A stretch of DNA of 64,000 nucleotides from Mesorhizobium sp. YM1C-6-2 (GTDB lineage: Bacteria > Pseudomonadota > Alphaproteobacteria > Rhizobiales > Rhizobiaceae), in the NCBI RefSeq assembly GCF_003666685.1, contig NZ_RCIZ01000005.1, positions 1 to 64,000 of the forward strand, read 5' to 3'. The translations under genes and the position numbers were made by a program. Under the pieces are notes generated by a model. That model ran no database searches and was not told where the DNA came from. It saw only the letters and a list, made by a program, of their open reading frames with translations. How positions within the stretch are numbered: the first letter of the stretch is position 1; every line of letters begins with the position of its first letter. Shown here piece by piece: positions 28,388 through 37,157 of the stretch.

Positions 28388-30169
28388 TTACACCAGCTCC
28401 CTGCCCTTGGCGTCGATGGCGTTGGCCACCGCCTCGTCGGTCGCCTCGTCGGGGAGCAGCATCTCGTTATGCGCCTTGCCCGACGGGATCATCGGGAAGC
28501 AGTTGGCGAGCGCGGCGACGCGGCAGTCGAAGATCACCGGCTTCTTGACGTCGATCATCTCCTTGATCGCGGCGTCGAGATCGCCCGGCTTCTCACAGCG
28601 TATGCCATGCGCGCCATAGGCCTGGGCGAGCAGCACGAAGTCCGGCATCGCCTCGGTGTAGGAATGCGACAGCCGGTTGCCGTGTAGCAGCTGCTGCCAC
28701 TGCCGCACCATGCCCATGTACTGGTTGTTGAGGATGAAGATCTTGATCGGCGCCTCGTACTGCACCGCGCAGCTCATCTCCTGGATGGTCATCTGCACCG
28801 AGGCGTCGCCGGCGATGTCGATGACCAGCGCGTCGGGATGCGCGATCTGCACGCCGAGCGCGGCCGGCAGGCCGTAGCCCATCGTGCCCAGTCCGCCCGA
28901 TGTCATCCAGCGGTTCGGCTGGTCGAAGTGGAAATGCTGCGCGGCCCACATCTGGTGCTGGCCGACCTCGGTGGTGATGTAGGTGTCCTTGCCCTTGGTC
29001 GCCTCGAACAGACGCTGGATGGCGTATTGCGGCATGATGACGTCGTCGTTCATCCGGTAGGCGAGCGAGTCGCGCGCGCGCCAGCGGGCGATCTGCTCCC
29101 ACCAGGGATGCAGCGTCTTCTTGTCGGTCTTGGCGGTCGCCCGCCACAGCCGCACCATGTCCTCCAGCACGTGGCCGACATCGCCCAGTATGCCGATGTC
29201 GGCCCGCACGTTCTTGTTGATCGAGGACGGGTCGATGTCGACGTGGATCTTCTTCGAGTTCGGCGAGAAGGCGTTGATGCGGCCGGTGATGCGGTCATCG
29301 AAGCGCGCGCCCAGGCACAGCATCACGTCGCAGTCATGCATGGCCATGTTGGCCTCGTAGGTGCCGTGCATGCCGAGCATGCCGAGCCAGTTCTTGCCCG
29401 ATGCCGGATAGGCGCCGAGCCCCATCAGCGTCGAGGTGATCGGGAAGCCGCTCAGCTCGACCAGCTCGCGCAGCAACTGGCTCGCCTCCGGGCCGGAATT
29501 GATGACGCCGCCGCCGGAATAGATGATGGGCTTCTTCGCATTGGCGAGCAGCGCGACTGCGGCCTTGATCTTCTCCAGGTCGCCCTGGACCTTCGGCTGA
29601 TAGGAGGTGCGCGGCGCGGTCTGCGGCGGCGTATAGATGCCCTTGGCGAACTGGACATCCTTCGGGATGTCGACGACGACAGGGCCAGGCCGGCCCGTCG
29701 TGGCGACGTGGAAGGCTTCGTGGATGATCGCGGCGAGTTCGTTGACGTCCTTCACCAGCCAGTTGTGCTTGGTGCAGGGGCGCGTGATGCCGACAGTATC
29801 GCATTCCTGGAAGGCGTCCGAGCCGATCAGCGCGGTCGGCACCTGCCCGGTCAGGCAGACGAGCGGGATGGAATCCATCAGCGCGTCCTGCAGCGCGGTC
29901 ACCGCATTGGTGGCGCCAGGGCCGGAGGTGACCAGCATCACGCCCGGCTTGCCGGTCGAGCGCGCATAGCCTTCCGCCGCATGGCCGGCGCCCTGCTCGT
30001 GGCGGACCAGGATGTGCTGGATGTCTTCCTGCTGGAACAGCTCGTCATAGATCGGAAGGACCGCGCCGCCCGGATAGCCGAACAGGTGGAGGACGCCGTT
30101 GTCCTTCAGCGCCTGCACCACCATTTCGGCGCCGGTCATCTCACGCCGTTCGTTCTGTCCGTTGCTCAT
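28388..30169 (-). CDS. ilvB: Acetolactate synthase, large catalytic subunit, biosynthetic
   Basis: 593 residues, thiamine-diphosphate dependent. It makes 2-acetolactate and 2-aceto-2-hydroxybutyrate, the first common step of valine/isoleucine synthesis. Seen in order: MTGAEMVVQALKDNGVLHLFGYPGGAVLPIYDEL with the catalytic Glu in LVRHEQGAGHAAEGYARSTGKPG; the FAD domain; and the ThDP motif GDASVQMTIQE ... NNQYMGMVRQWQ. It is preceded by a leader-peptide attenuator. Confidence 0.98.
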   Translation of the reverse strand: MSNGQNERREMTGAEMVVQALKDNGVLHLFGYPGGAVLPIYDELFQQEDIQHILVRHEQGAGHAAEGYARSTGKPGVMLVTSGPGATNAVTALQDALMDSIPLVCLTGQVPTALIGSDAFQECDTVGITRPCTKHNWLVKDVNELAAIIHEAFHVATTGRPGPVVVDIPKDVQFAKGIYTPPQTAPRTSYQPKVQGDLEKIKAAVALLANAKKPIIYSGGGVINSGPEASQLLRELVELSGFPITSTLMGLGAYPASGKNWLGMLGMHGTYEANMAMHDCDVMLCLGARFDDRITGRINAFSPNSKKIHVDIDPSSINKNVRADIGILGDVGHVLEDMVRLWRATAKTDKKTLHPWWEQIARWRARDSLAYRMNDDVIMPQYAIQRLFEATKGKDTYITTEVGQHQMWAAQHFHFDQPNRWMTSGGLGTMGYGLPAALGVQIAHPDALVIDIAGDASVQMTIQEMSCAVQYEAPIKIFILNNQYMGMVRQWQQLLHGNRLSHSYTEAMPDFVLLAQAYGAHGIRCEKPGDLDAAIKEMIDVKKPVIFDCRVAALANCFPMIPSGKAHNEMLLPDEATDEAVANAIDAKGRELV

Positions 30170-30225
30170 CGGTCCGTTCCGTTTCTGCTCGCCATCGGCG
30201 AATTTCAGTCTTTAGTCCAGGTAAC

Positions 30226-30249
30226 AAAAAAGGCCCCCGAGGGAGCCTT
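30226..30249 (-). terminator. Attenuator terminator upstream of ilvB
   Basis: On the minus strand AAGGC(T)CCC pairs with GGGGCCTT around a short loop and is followed by six T residues. It lies between the leader peptide and ilvB, about 57 bp before the ilvB start, so it can only act by stopping leader transcripts. Confidence 0.9.
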
Positions 30250-30256
30250 GGCATTT

Positions 30257-30304
30257 GCGCATGGGGTGCTGTCGCCCGGCGGTCACACCGCCTTGCCCAT
30301 GCGC
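30257..30304 (-). promoter_or_regulatory. Leader protector stem of the ilv attenuator
   Basis: The arm GCGCATGGG in the leader coding sequence pairs perfectly with CCCATGCGC downstream. A smaller hairpin (GGCGGT-GTG-ACCGCC) overlaps the leader stop codon. A ribosome stalled on the Leu/Ile/Val codons would cover the first arm. The competing antiterminator pairing was not resolved by eye. Confidence 0.7.
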
Positions 30305-30336
30305 ATTCCTACTACGAGAATGAGTGTCGTTTTCAT
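30283..30336 (-). CDS. ilvL: ilv operon leader peptide
   Basis: A 17-residue frame, MKTTLILVVGMRMGKAV, with five consecutive branched-chain codons (Leu-Ile-Leu-Val-Val, using CTC ATT CTC GTA GTA). It ends 34 nt before the terminator stem. A 9-bp perfect stem pairs part of the coding sequence (30296-30304) with 30257-30265, acting as the protector/pause hairpin. This is classic transcription attenuation by ribosome stalling at Leu/Ile/Val codons. Confidence 0.9.
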   Translation of the reverse strand: MKTTLILVVGMRMGKAV

Positions 30337-30540
30337 GGGCGCGGACTTTAAGGGCGGAATCCGGGGCGAGTCAATCACTGATTTCGCCGTCAGACATTAC
30401 TTGCCGAGCAAACGGCCGCCGCTGCCGACGGATGCAATTTTAGCGGCGGGTTCAATCTCTTCTCAACCATCCCCCCTCACCCGGCTTTAACTGCGAATGG
30501 GTAACCTCTCCGGACAGGCAGGCGGACAGGGACAGACTTG

Positions 30541-32367
30541 ATGTACGCACAGGAGAACTCCCGCGGAGAGGCGGTTCCGCAGGAGCGGCGCGACGCCGCC
30601 CAGAACGACTCGCGCATCCTCGGCCATGTCGTGCGCTGCGACGGAGCGCGCGCCACCATCGCCGCCTTTGCCGACACCGAGGAAGGCACAGTGACCGGCC
30701 TCTGGACGGTCGGCCGCATGATCTCCATCAATCTCGGCACCGCCCGCACCGTCGGACTGGTCTATGCCATCGGCAAGGCCGACCTCGCCTGGAACCAGGG
30801 CCGGCAGAATGCCATCGAGGTCAATGTCGAGCTGATCGGCGAGGTGCGCGACCGCGAGGCGCCCCAGCCGCCCGTCTTCGATCGTGGCATCACCGTCTAT
30901 CCCCACATTGGCGCGATCGCCCACCGCATCCGCGCGCGCGACCTGCAGGCCGTCTACGACCTCGCCGACCGTCATGCGATCACCATCGGCCAGCTTTCGC
31001 AGGACGAAAACATCGAGGCGCGCATCGCGATAGACGACACGCTGGCGCGCCACTTCGCCATCGTCGGCACGACCGGCGTCGGCAAGTCGACTGCGGTCTC
31101 GCTTCTGATGCGCAAGGCGATCGAGGCCCGTCCGGATCTGCGCGTCCTCATTCTCGACCCGCACAACGAATTCGCCGGCTCGCTGCCGGAATATTGCGTG
31201 CGCGTCGACGCGGGTTCGCTCGACCTGCCGTTCTGGATGTTCCGGCTGGAGGAATTCACGGAGGTTCTGTTCCGCGGCCGCGAGGCGGACCCCGAGGAGG
31301 TCGACATCCTGCGCGATCTCATACCGATGGCGAAGAACCTCTATCGCAACCCGGCCGGCGGAGCTTTCCTGCGTCGCGGCGTCGATGCGCTGACCGCCGA
31401 CACGCCGGTGCCTTACCGCATGGCCGATCTGATCAAGCAGATCGACGAGCGCATGGGGCTTCTGGAGAGCAAGAACGACCGCCCGATCCTGAAGTCGCTG
31501 AGGACGCGCATCGAATCCGCTGTCGCCGACCCGCGCTACAAGTTCATGTTCAACTCGCGGCTGATCGAGGACACGATCCACGAGACGATCGGCAACATCT
31601 TCCGTGTTCCGCATGAGGGCCGGCCGGTCACCTGCTTCGAGATGGCGGGCATGCCCTCCGAAGTGGTCAACTCGGTGTGCTCGGTGCTCGCGCGCCTCGC
31701 CTTCGACCTGGCGCTGTGGAGCGAAGGCAAGCTACGCTTGCTGGTGCTCTGCGAGGAGGCGCATCGCTACATGCCGGCCGATCCCAGGCTGGGCTTCGCG
31801 CCGACCAGGCACGCTCTGTCGCGCATCGCCAAGGAAGGCCGCAAATATGGCTGCTACCTCGGCGTGGTGACACAGCGCCCCGGCGAACTCGACCCGACCA
31901 TCCTGTCGCAATGCTCGACCTTCTTCGCCATGCGGCTCGCCAACGAGCACGACCAGTCGATCATCCGCTCGGCGATCGCCGATTCCTCGGCGTCGAGCCT
32001 CGCCTTCCTCTCCTCCATGGGCCAGCGCGAGGCGATCGCCTTCGGTGAAGGCGTCGCCACCACCATGCGCCTGAAATTCGAGCGGCTGGACGCCAGGCTC
32101 ATCCCCGGCACCCAGAAGAGGCATCAGGAGGAGATGGCGGCCGGCGACGGAAGCGATGTCGACCTCATCAACATCGTCGAGCGCCTCCGCAACGTGCCCA
32201 AGGCGCAGTCGAACCTCGCCTTCGCCGAGCCCGTCAGCGCCCAGCTGCAGCCGGGCGACCCTGGCTACCGCAAGCCGGAGTCGCCTGCCCCGCGTTCGGT
32301 GCCCGACCAGGACGACATCGATTTCGGCTACGGGCTGAAGCCCGGCCGCTTCGGTTCGCGGACGTAG
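30541..32367 (+). CDS. HerA-like DUF87 ATP-binding protein (DNA translocase family)
   Basis: 608 residues. A beta-barrel N-terminal domain (VGRMISINLGTARTVGLVYAIG) precedes a RecA-like ATPase: Walker A GTTGVGKST near residue 180, the ILDPHNEFAG strand, Walker B LVLCEEAHRYMP, an arginine-finger region near HALSRIAKEGRKYG, and TQRPGELDPTILSQCSTFFAMRL. HerA proteins form hexamers that pump DNA and often partner with the NurA nuclease or, in defence islands, with Sir2 or DUF4297 effectors. No such partner is adjacent here, so the role is probably chromosomal DNA processing. The ATG at 30541 was preferred to the preceding TTG. Confidence 0.92.
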   Translation: MYAQENSRGEAVPQERRDAAQNDSRILGHVVRCDGARATIAAFADTEEGTVTGLWTVGRMISINLGTARTVGLVYAIGKADLAWNQGRQNAIEVNVELIGEVRDREAPQPPVFDRGITVYPHIGAIAHRIRARDLQAVYDLADRHAITIGQLSQDENIEARIAIDDTLARHFAIVGTTGVGKSTAVSLLMRKAIEARPDLRVLILDPHNEFAGSLPEYCVRVDAGSLDLPFWMFRLEEFTEVLFRGREADPEEVDILRDLIPMAKNLYRNPAGGAFLRRGVDALTADTPVPYRMADLIKQIDERMGLLESKNDRPILKSLRTRIESAVADPRYKFMFNSRLIEDTIHETIGNIFRVPHEGRPVTCFEMAGMPSEVVNSVCSVLARLAFDLALWSEGKLRLLVLCEEAHRYMPADPRLGFAPTRHALSRIAKEGRKYGCYLGVVTQRPGELDPTILSQCSTFFAMRLANEHDQSIIRSAIADSSASSLAFLSSMGQREAIAFGEGVATTMRLKFERLDARLIPGTQKRHQEEMAAGDGSDVDLINIVERLRNVPKAQSNLAFAEPVSAQLQPGDPGYRKPESPAPRSVPDQDDIDFGYGLKPGRFGSRT

Positions 32368-32387
32368 GAAGAGCCGACGTCAGCATT

Positions 32388-33110
32388 CTATCCACCAGAA
32401 GCCGCGGGGACGGGCGCGGCTTCGATCCGTTCGGCCACCAGATCCTGCAGTCGCCACAAATAGGCGTCGCTCAAACCGAGTTCTTCGAGGTGACTGACCG
32501 TACTGAGCAGGTACTCGGCCATAGAACCCAGACGCCCCACCGCATTGGCCAGGACATCGGCCACTTCTTCCGCCGTCAGATTGCCTACATAGGAGCCCGA
32601 ATTGCGGTCGATCGCAAAAGTCAGCGCCCGTAGCGGCCCCTCCTCCGTCGCCAGGTTGATCCAACGGGCGGGAAAAGGATGCGGGATGACATGGATCTCT
32701 CGCCGCAGCAGCGAAAGAAGGTTCGCTTCGACGGACCGGCCGGGCAGCCTGTATGCGAGCCCTTTGCAACTGCCGCCACGATCAAGTGCAAGCATCAGGC
32801 CGGGCCGCCGTTCGGTCCCGCGAAACCATTTGTCCCAGCCGAGACAGAACGATCGGCGCCATCCCCTCACAAGCGCCTTCCGCGTGTCGGTGAATTCGAA
32901 CGCCGGGTTCCAGATCAGGGACCCGTACGCAAAGACCCACAGGTCGTTCTGGCTCGGGGCGGCCGTCAGGATGTCGTTCGCCAGCTTGCGGCGATCCTCG
33001 TCGGTGGCGGGTCTTCGATCTGACGCGAAAGACGCCGGCGAGATGTCTCCCGCATCGAGCATGACGCGCGCAATGTGTTCCGGCGTAAGGCGCAGTGGAT
33101 GTTTCGCCAT
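32388..33110 (-). CDS. ChaC-type gamma-glutamylcyclotransferase (second copy)
   Basis: 240 residues. The loop LWVFAYGSLIWNPAFEF and VRGWRRSFCLGWDKW match the family. The catalytic Glu is expected where the other copy has NRESDYEG; here it reads LLRREIHVIPHP, which keeps the Glu. It is convergent with the HerA-like gene, with a gap of about 20 bp. Identity with the copy at 22218..22931 is limited to the core motifs, so the two are old paralogues rather than a recent duplication. Confidence 0.92.
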   Translation of the reverse strand: MAKHPLRLTPEHIARVMLDAGDISPASFASDRRPATDEDRRKLANDILTAAPSQNDLWVFAYGSLIWNPAFEFTDTRKALVRGWRRSFCLGWDKWFRGTERRPGLMLALDRGGSCKGLAYRLPGRSVEANLLSLLRREIHVIPHPFPARWINLATEEGPLRALTFAIDRNSGSYVGNLTAEEVADVLANAVGRLGSMAEYLLSTVSHLEELGLSDAYLWRLQDLVAERIEAAPVPAASGG

Positions 33111-33158
33111 GGCTGCTCGACCCGAAGGCCGGCCATCATGCAGGGATAGCCCGGAATC

Positions 33159-33950
33159 TCAAGCGCAGACGCGGTTCCTGCCGGTCTTCTTGGCCTGGTA
33201 GAGCTGCTGGTCGGCCCGCCGGAACAGCCCGTCGGCATTCTCCTTGCGATCCCATACGGCAAGGCCGACGCTGGCCGTCACCTTCAGCCGGACGCTTCCG
33301 GACACGATTACCATGCCGGCCACCGCCTTGCGGATGCGCTCGGCGAAACGCACGAGCGTGTCGACGTCCATGTTGGGTGCAACCACGGCGAACTCCTCGC
33401 CGCCCAGCCGCGCCACCACGTCGTGATAACGGGTCATGTCTTTCAGGCAGCCGGCCACCGCCCTCAGCACCTCGTCGCCTATGTCGTGGCCGTGCGTATC
33501 GTTGATCTGCTTGAAATGGTCGAGATCGACGATCATCAGCCCGACCGGCTTCTCGATACGACGGAACTCGCCCAGATATTCCTTCAGCGCATCGTCGAAA
33601 TAGCGCCGGTTCTGCATGCCGGTGAGTGCGTCGGTGAGCGCCGCATATTCGAGCTTCTGCGAGCGCGCCGACAGCGTCTCGGTCATGGCGCGCAGCTTGT
33701 TCTCTTCCCTGACCTGCCTGCGGATGAGCGGGAAGATGAAAAACAGGCCGAAGACCAGCCCCGTGGCAAGCAGCAGCCCGGTGGCGAAGAGGAGTTTCGA
33801 CAGATAGGCGACGTCCGCGTAGCGTTCCGGCTCCGCCAGCCCGTTTGCGATCGAAAACAGCACGTCATAGGCGTGAAAGATCATCACGCCGGCCGCAAGG
33901 ATGACCGCGATGAACAAGAAGAAAGCGGCTTCGGACTTGTGCAGGCGCAT
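33159..33950 (-). CDS. Membrane-bound diguanylate cyclase (GGDEF)
   Basis: 263 residues from the ATG at 33950, which has GGGGAGAA upstream. Two transmembrane helices (FFLFIAVILAAGVMIFHAYDVL and LLFATGLLLATGLVFGLFFIFPL) flank a short periplasmic loop, then a coiled stretch leads to a C-terminal GGDEF domain with active-site ARLGGEEFAVV and substrate segment DLDHFKQINDTHGHDIGD. It should synthesise c-di-GMP in response to a periplasmic or membrane cue. It is encoded downstream of miaA on the same strand, with a 56-bp gap. Confidence 0.94.
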   Translation of the reverse strand: MRLHKSEAAFFLFIAVILAAGVMIFHAYDVLFSIANGLAEPERYADVAYLSKLLFATGLLLATGLVFGLFFIFPLIRRQVREENKLRAMTETLSARSQKLEYAALTDALTGMQNRRYFDDALKEYLGEFRRIEKPVGLMIVDLDHFKQINDTHGHDIGDEVLRAVAGCLKDMTRYHDVVARLGGEEFAVVAPNMDVDTLVRFAERIRKAVAGMVIVSGSVRLKVTASVGLAVWDRKENADGLFRRADQQLYQAKKTGRNRVCA

Positions 33951-34006
33951 ATTCTCCCCGCCGACGGCACCGTTCCCGCTTATGCCATCGGCGACCTTAC
34001 GGAGGG

Positions 34007-35002
34007 TTAATCGGCGCGGTTGCTGGAGCCCCCGCCCGGACGGCCCGGCAAGGGCCCCGGCGGGTCCATGACGTGCGAAACATCCGGCTGGCGCAGGCGG
34101 CTCCAATGCGCGCCAAGCTGATGGCGGAACCAGGTCGACTGGCGTTTGGCATACTGCCTGGTCGCGATCTTGGCGCGTTCGATCGCCTCCGCCATCGGGA
34201 TCTCGCCCGCCAGCGCGGCCCCAAGCTCGCGCACGCCGATCGCCTTCATGGCCGGCAGTTGCGGGTCCAGCCCGAGCGCCTTAAGCGCCTTCACCTCCTC
34301 CAGCGCGCCTGTGTCGAGCATCGCATCGAAGCGCCGGTCGATGCGGCCGACGAGTTCGGCGCGGTCGGGCTCGATGACGATGAAACGGGCGCTTTCGAGA
34401 TCGATCAGCGGCGTACCGCGTTCCCCCTGCCATTCTAGGATCGAGCGACCGGAGGCCTCCAGCACCTCGAGCGCCCGGACGATGCGCTGGCCGTCGCCGG
34501 TGCGCAGCGTCGCCGCCGCCTGCGGGTCTTCGCGCATCAGGATGCGATGCAGCCTTTCGGGGCCCTTCTCCGCAAGTTCGCCGCGCCAGCGCTCGCGGAC
34601 CGGTCCGGGGATGTCCGGCATCTCGGAGATGCCTTCCTCCAGGGCGCGGAAATAAAGCCCCGTGCCGCCGACGAAGATCGGCCGGGCCGTCGAAAACCGG
34701 CCGCTGCCGGCGAGCGAGATCACGTCGCGCAGCCAGGCACCGGTCGAATAGGCGACGCCGGGATCGACATGGCCGTAGAGCAGATGCGGCGCGCGCCGCA
34801 TCTCGTTGGCGCCCGGCCGCGCCGTCAGAACGTCGAGCACCGAATAGACCTGCATCGAATCGGCGTTGACGACGACGCCCCCGAGCGTCTCGGCAAGCTC
34901 CAGCGCCAGCCGCGACTTGCCGCTCGCGGTCGGGCCCGCTATCAGGATCGCGTTCCTGATGCCTCCCTTCCCGCCGGATTTTTCGATGCCGCTCGTCGCC
35001 AC
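34007..35002 (-). CDS. miaA: tRNA dimethylallyltransferase
   Basis: About 331 residues if a GTG at 35002 is the start; no ATG exists before the P-loop. It adds a dimethylallyl group to A37 of tRNAs reading UNN codons. Visible: P-loop [63 protein letters not shown] and the C-terminal [16 protein letters not shown]. The chosen start would overlap the divergent serB start by 17 bp, so one of the two is likely shorter. Confidence 0.93.
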   Translation of the reverse strand: MATSGIEKSGGKGGIRNAILIAGPTASGKSRLALELAETLGGVVVNADSMQVYSVLDVLTARPGANEMRRAPHLLYGHVDPGVAYSTGAWLRDVISLAGSGRFSTARPIFVGGTGLYFRALEEGISEMPDIPGPVRERWRGELAEKGPERLHRILMREDPQAAATLRTGDGQRIVRALEVLEASGRSILEWQGERGTPLIDLESARFIVIEPDRAELVGRIDRRFDAMLDTGALEEVKALKALGLDPQLPAMKAIGVRELGAALAGEIPMAEAIERAKIATRQYAKRQSTWFRHQLGAHWSRLRQPDVSHVMDPPGPLPGRPGGGSSNRAD

Positions 35003-35873
35003 GCTGATTTCCCATCCCGCCGCGCGTCGTCTGTCGCGGCCGCTGGCGACTATGGCGTCCCAGGCGGTCGGCGCAAGCGCGATCTCCTGGCTCGGCGAGG
35101 AGATCGCCTGCGATCTTGTCCTGCCCGCCGGCATGGACAGGAAAGAGGCCGCCGCTGCGCTCCACGAAAAGCTCGCCTCCGAGCCGATCGACATCGTCGT
35201 CCACGACGCATCCGCCAGGCGCAAGAAGATTCTGCTCGCCGACATGGATTCGACCATGATCGACCAGGAATGCATCGATGAGCTTGCCGACGAGGTCGGG
35301 CTGAAGGAGCGCGTGGCGGCGATCACCGCCCGTTCCATGAACGGCGAGATCGCCTTCGAGCCGGCGCTCCGGGAGCGCGTCGCACTGATGAAGGACCTCG
35401 AGCTTTCGGTCGTCGACCGCATCATCCGGGACCGCCTGACGCTGGCGTCCGGCGGCCGGGCGCTGGTGCAGACGATGCGTCAGCACGGCGCATGGACGGC
35501 GCTCGTCTCGGGCGGCTTCGACGTGTTCACCTCGAAGATCGCCGAAAAGCTCGGCTTCCACGAGAACCGCGCCAACCGCCTTGTCGTCGCAAATGGTCGG
35601 CTGACGGGCGAGGTCGCCGAGCCGATCCTCGGCCGCGCCGCAAAGGCCGAGGCGCTTTCCGACATCGCCCTCAGCCACCATGCCGACGCCGAGGATGTGC
35701 TCGCCGTCGGCGATGGCGCCAACGACCTCGACATGATCCAGCTTGCCGGCATGGGCGTCGCCCTCCACGCCAAGCCGGCCGTCGCGGCCGAGGCGAAGAT
35801 CCGCATCGACCACGGCGACCTCACCGCTTTGCTCTACCTGCAGGGCTATCGCGAGGAAGAATTCGCCGGATGA
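34986..35873 (+). CDS. serB: Phosphoserine phosphatase
   Basis: 295 residues from the ATG at 34986 ([16 protein letters not shown]). A HAD-superfamily hydrolase performing the last step of serine synthesis. Motif I is LADMDSTMI (nucleophile Asp and DxDST), motif II includes LVSGGFDVF, motif III has Lys in GRAAKAEAL, and motif IV is [10 protein letters not shown]. The N-terminal domain of about 75 residues matches the usual alphaproteobacterial length. An ATG 27 bp upstream is possible. It overlaps the next gene by four bases (ATGA). Confidence 0.96.
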   Translation: MPLVATLISHPAARRLSRPLATMASQAVGASAISWLGEEIACDLVLPAGMDRKEAAAALHEKLASEPIDIVVHDASARRKKILLADMDSTMIDQECIDELADEVGLKERVAAITARSMNGEIAFEPALRERVALMKDLELSVVDRIIRDRLTLASGGRALVQTMRQHGAWTALVSGGFDVFTSKIAEKLGFHENRANRLVVANGRLTGEVAEPILGRAAKAEALSDIALSHHADAEDVLAVGDGANDLDMIQLAGMGVALHAKPAVAAEAKIRIDHGDLTALLYLQGYREEEFAG

Positions 35874-36430
35874 CGCCGATCCGCACCGAGCGGCTGATCC
35901 TGCGCAACTGGGAGGAGCGCGACCGCGACCTCTTCCACCGCATCAATTCCGACGACCGCGTGATGGAGTTCTTCGATTTCCGCCGCGACCGGGAAAACGC
36001 CGACGTCGTCATGGATCGCATGCGCGAGGAGATCGCGCGCGACGGTTTTGGCTGGACGCCCGCCGAGATCGCCGCAACAAGCGAATGCATCGGCTTCATC
36101 GGCCTGCACCGGGCGGAGGTCCCCGGCGTGGCGCCGGAGGGCGCGTTCGAGATCGGCTGGCGCCTGGCGCCGGAATTCTGGGGCAACGGCTTTGCAAGCG
36201 AAGGAGCCCGGGCGCTGCTCGATTTCGGCTTCGATCGGCTTAAACTCGACGAGATATTCTCCTTCGCCGTGCGCAGCAATGTCCGCTCGACCGCGGTGAT
36301 GGAGCGCCTCGGCATGCGCCGCGATCCGTCAGCCGACTTCGACCACCCCCGCGTCGCCGACCCGCAGCTCAAGGGGCATGTGCTCTACCGCCTCAAGCGC
36401 GAGGACTGGCTGGCCGACTCCGATCACTAG
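35870..36430 (+). CDS. GNAT-family N-acetyltransferase (RimJ/RimL type)
   Basis: 186 residues. The RimJ/RimL-like signature starts TERLILRNWEERDRDLF and the acetyl-CoA motif is FEIGWRLAPEFWGNGFASEGARALLDFGF, followed by FSFAVRSNVRSTAVMERLGM. Substrates may be ribosomal proteins, amino acids or antibiotics; not predictable. It is coupled to serB through a four-base overlap. Confidence 0.9.
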   Translation: MTPIRTERLILRNWEERDRDLFHRINSDDRVMEFFDFRRDRENADVVMDRMREEIARDGFGWTPAEIAATSECIGFIGLHRAEVPGVAPEGAFEIGWRLAPEFWGNGFASEGARALLDFGFDRLKLDEIFSFAVRSNVRSTAVMERLGMRRDPSADFDHPRVADPQLKGHVLYRLKREDWLADSDH

Positions 36431-36687
36431 CGGCGCGGGGGCGGAAGCTCGTCACCAGGTTCAGCCGCCCGCGATGGAACGCGATCTAGAAGTGCAGCAA
36501 GACCTTCGCCGGTCGCCTTGCCCGCCCGGCGCTTCAGGAACGCTTCTGCGGTTTCGATCGAGCCAACTTTCTGCGCAACGGCCGAAGCTATCCATTGATT
36601 GAGGGAAACGCCGTCCCGTCGGGCCAGGCGCGCAGCGGCCTCTTTGACTGAATTTGGAAGCTTCAACGGATAGGTAGCTTTGCTCAT
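36427..36687 (-). CDS. RHH antitoxin-like protein (HicB-type ribbon-helix-helix)
   Basis: 86 residues. The first 45 residues, ATYPLKLPNSVKEAAARLA and GVSLNQWIASAVAQKVG, are a ribbon-helix-helix DNA-binding domain; the rest is charged and flexible, ending in a Pro/Arg tail, as expected for a segment that wraps around a toxin. Its start overlaps the PIN gene stop by four bases. Toxin first, antitoxin second is less common than the reverse. Confidence 0.88.
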   Translation of the reverse strand: MSKATYPLKLPNSVKEAAARLARRDGVSLNQWIASAVAQKVGSIETAEAFLKRRAGKATGEGLAALLDRVPSRAAEPGDELPPPRR

Positions 36688-37109
36688 TTTCGTATCCTTT
36701 GAAGAAGATCGGCAGGACGGAGGATATCGATCTCGAACCTGCCTTGGACCGCCGCAAAATCACGTACATTGTGCGTTACCAAGGCTTCCGCTCGACCGTT
36801 GATCGCTGCCTCTAGAACGAGTTCATCCTTCGGATCCGCCAATATCGGACGCCACAAGAAATGAACTTCCACAGGTTCGGATAGCGCGGCGAACTCGCCC
36901 AGGAGCAGATCCACCTCAGGCAACCCAAATCCATGTACAGCAAGTTGCTCGGGCCTCGTAAGCACGGCTTCGTACTCAAGAAAAAGCGCCGTGGTGACGA
37001 GCGGACGAATTTGTTTCGCCGCAACTGCCTTTAGAATCTCAAACGACGCGCCGGCATTGCTCCTGAGGCCGGACGCCAACACATTAGTGTCCAGCACCGC
37101 GCGCAGCAT
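36684..37109 (-). CDS. PIN-domain toxin (COG1569-type putative ribonuclease)
   Basis: 141 residues from the ATG at 37109. Acidic residues of the PIN active site are seen in RAVLDTNVLASGL (first Asp), EYEAVLTRPEQ, DPKDELVLEAAI and ALVTHNVRDFAAV. PIN proteins of type II toxin-antitoxin pairs cut RNA. It heads a two-gene operon with the RHH protein and lies 17 bp from a perfect palindrome. Base composition is a little less GC-rich than neighbours, consistent with acquisition. Confidence 0.9.
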   Translation of the reverse strand: MLRAVLDTNVLASGLRSNAGASFEILKAVAAKQIRPLVTTALFLEYEAVLTRPEQLAVHGFGLPEVDLLLGEFAALSEPVEVHFLWRPILADPKDELVLEAAINGRAEALVTHNVRDFAAVQGRFEIDILRPADLLQRIRK

Positions 37110-37125
37110 CACTTTACATGATATG

Positions 37126-37141
37126 ACATCCTATAGGATGT
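37126..37141. promoter_or_regulatory. Perfect 16-bp palindromic operator of the PIN/RHH pair
   Basis: ACATCCTATAGGATGT is self-complementary across all 16 bases and lies 17-32 bp upstream of the PIN start. A ribbon-helix-helix protein typically binds such a site for autorepression. The centre could also overlap a -10 element. Confidence 0.75.
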
Positions 37142-37157
37142 ATCAAGTGGAAAGCGT

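Noticed and set aside
30541-33110. Possible defence island around the HerA-like gene
   Set aside because: No NurA, Sir2, DUF4297 or other effector is adjacent; neighbours are ilvB and a ChaC protein.
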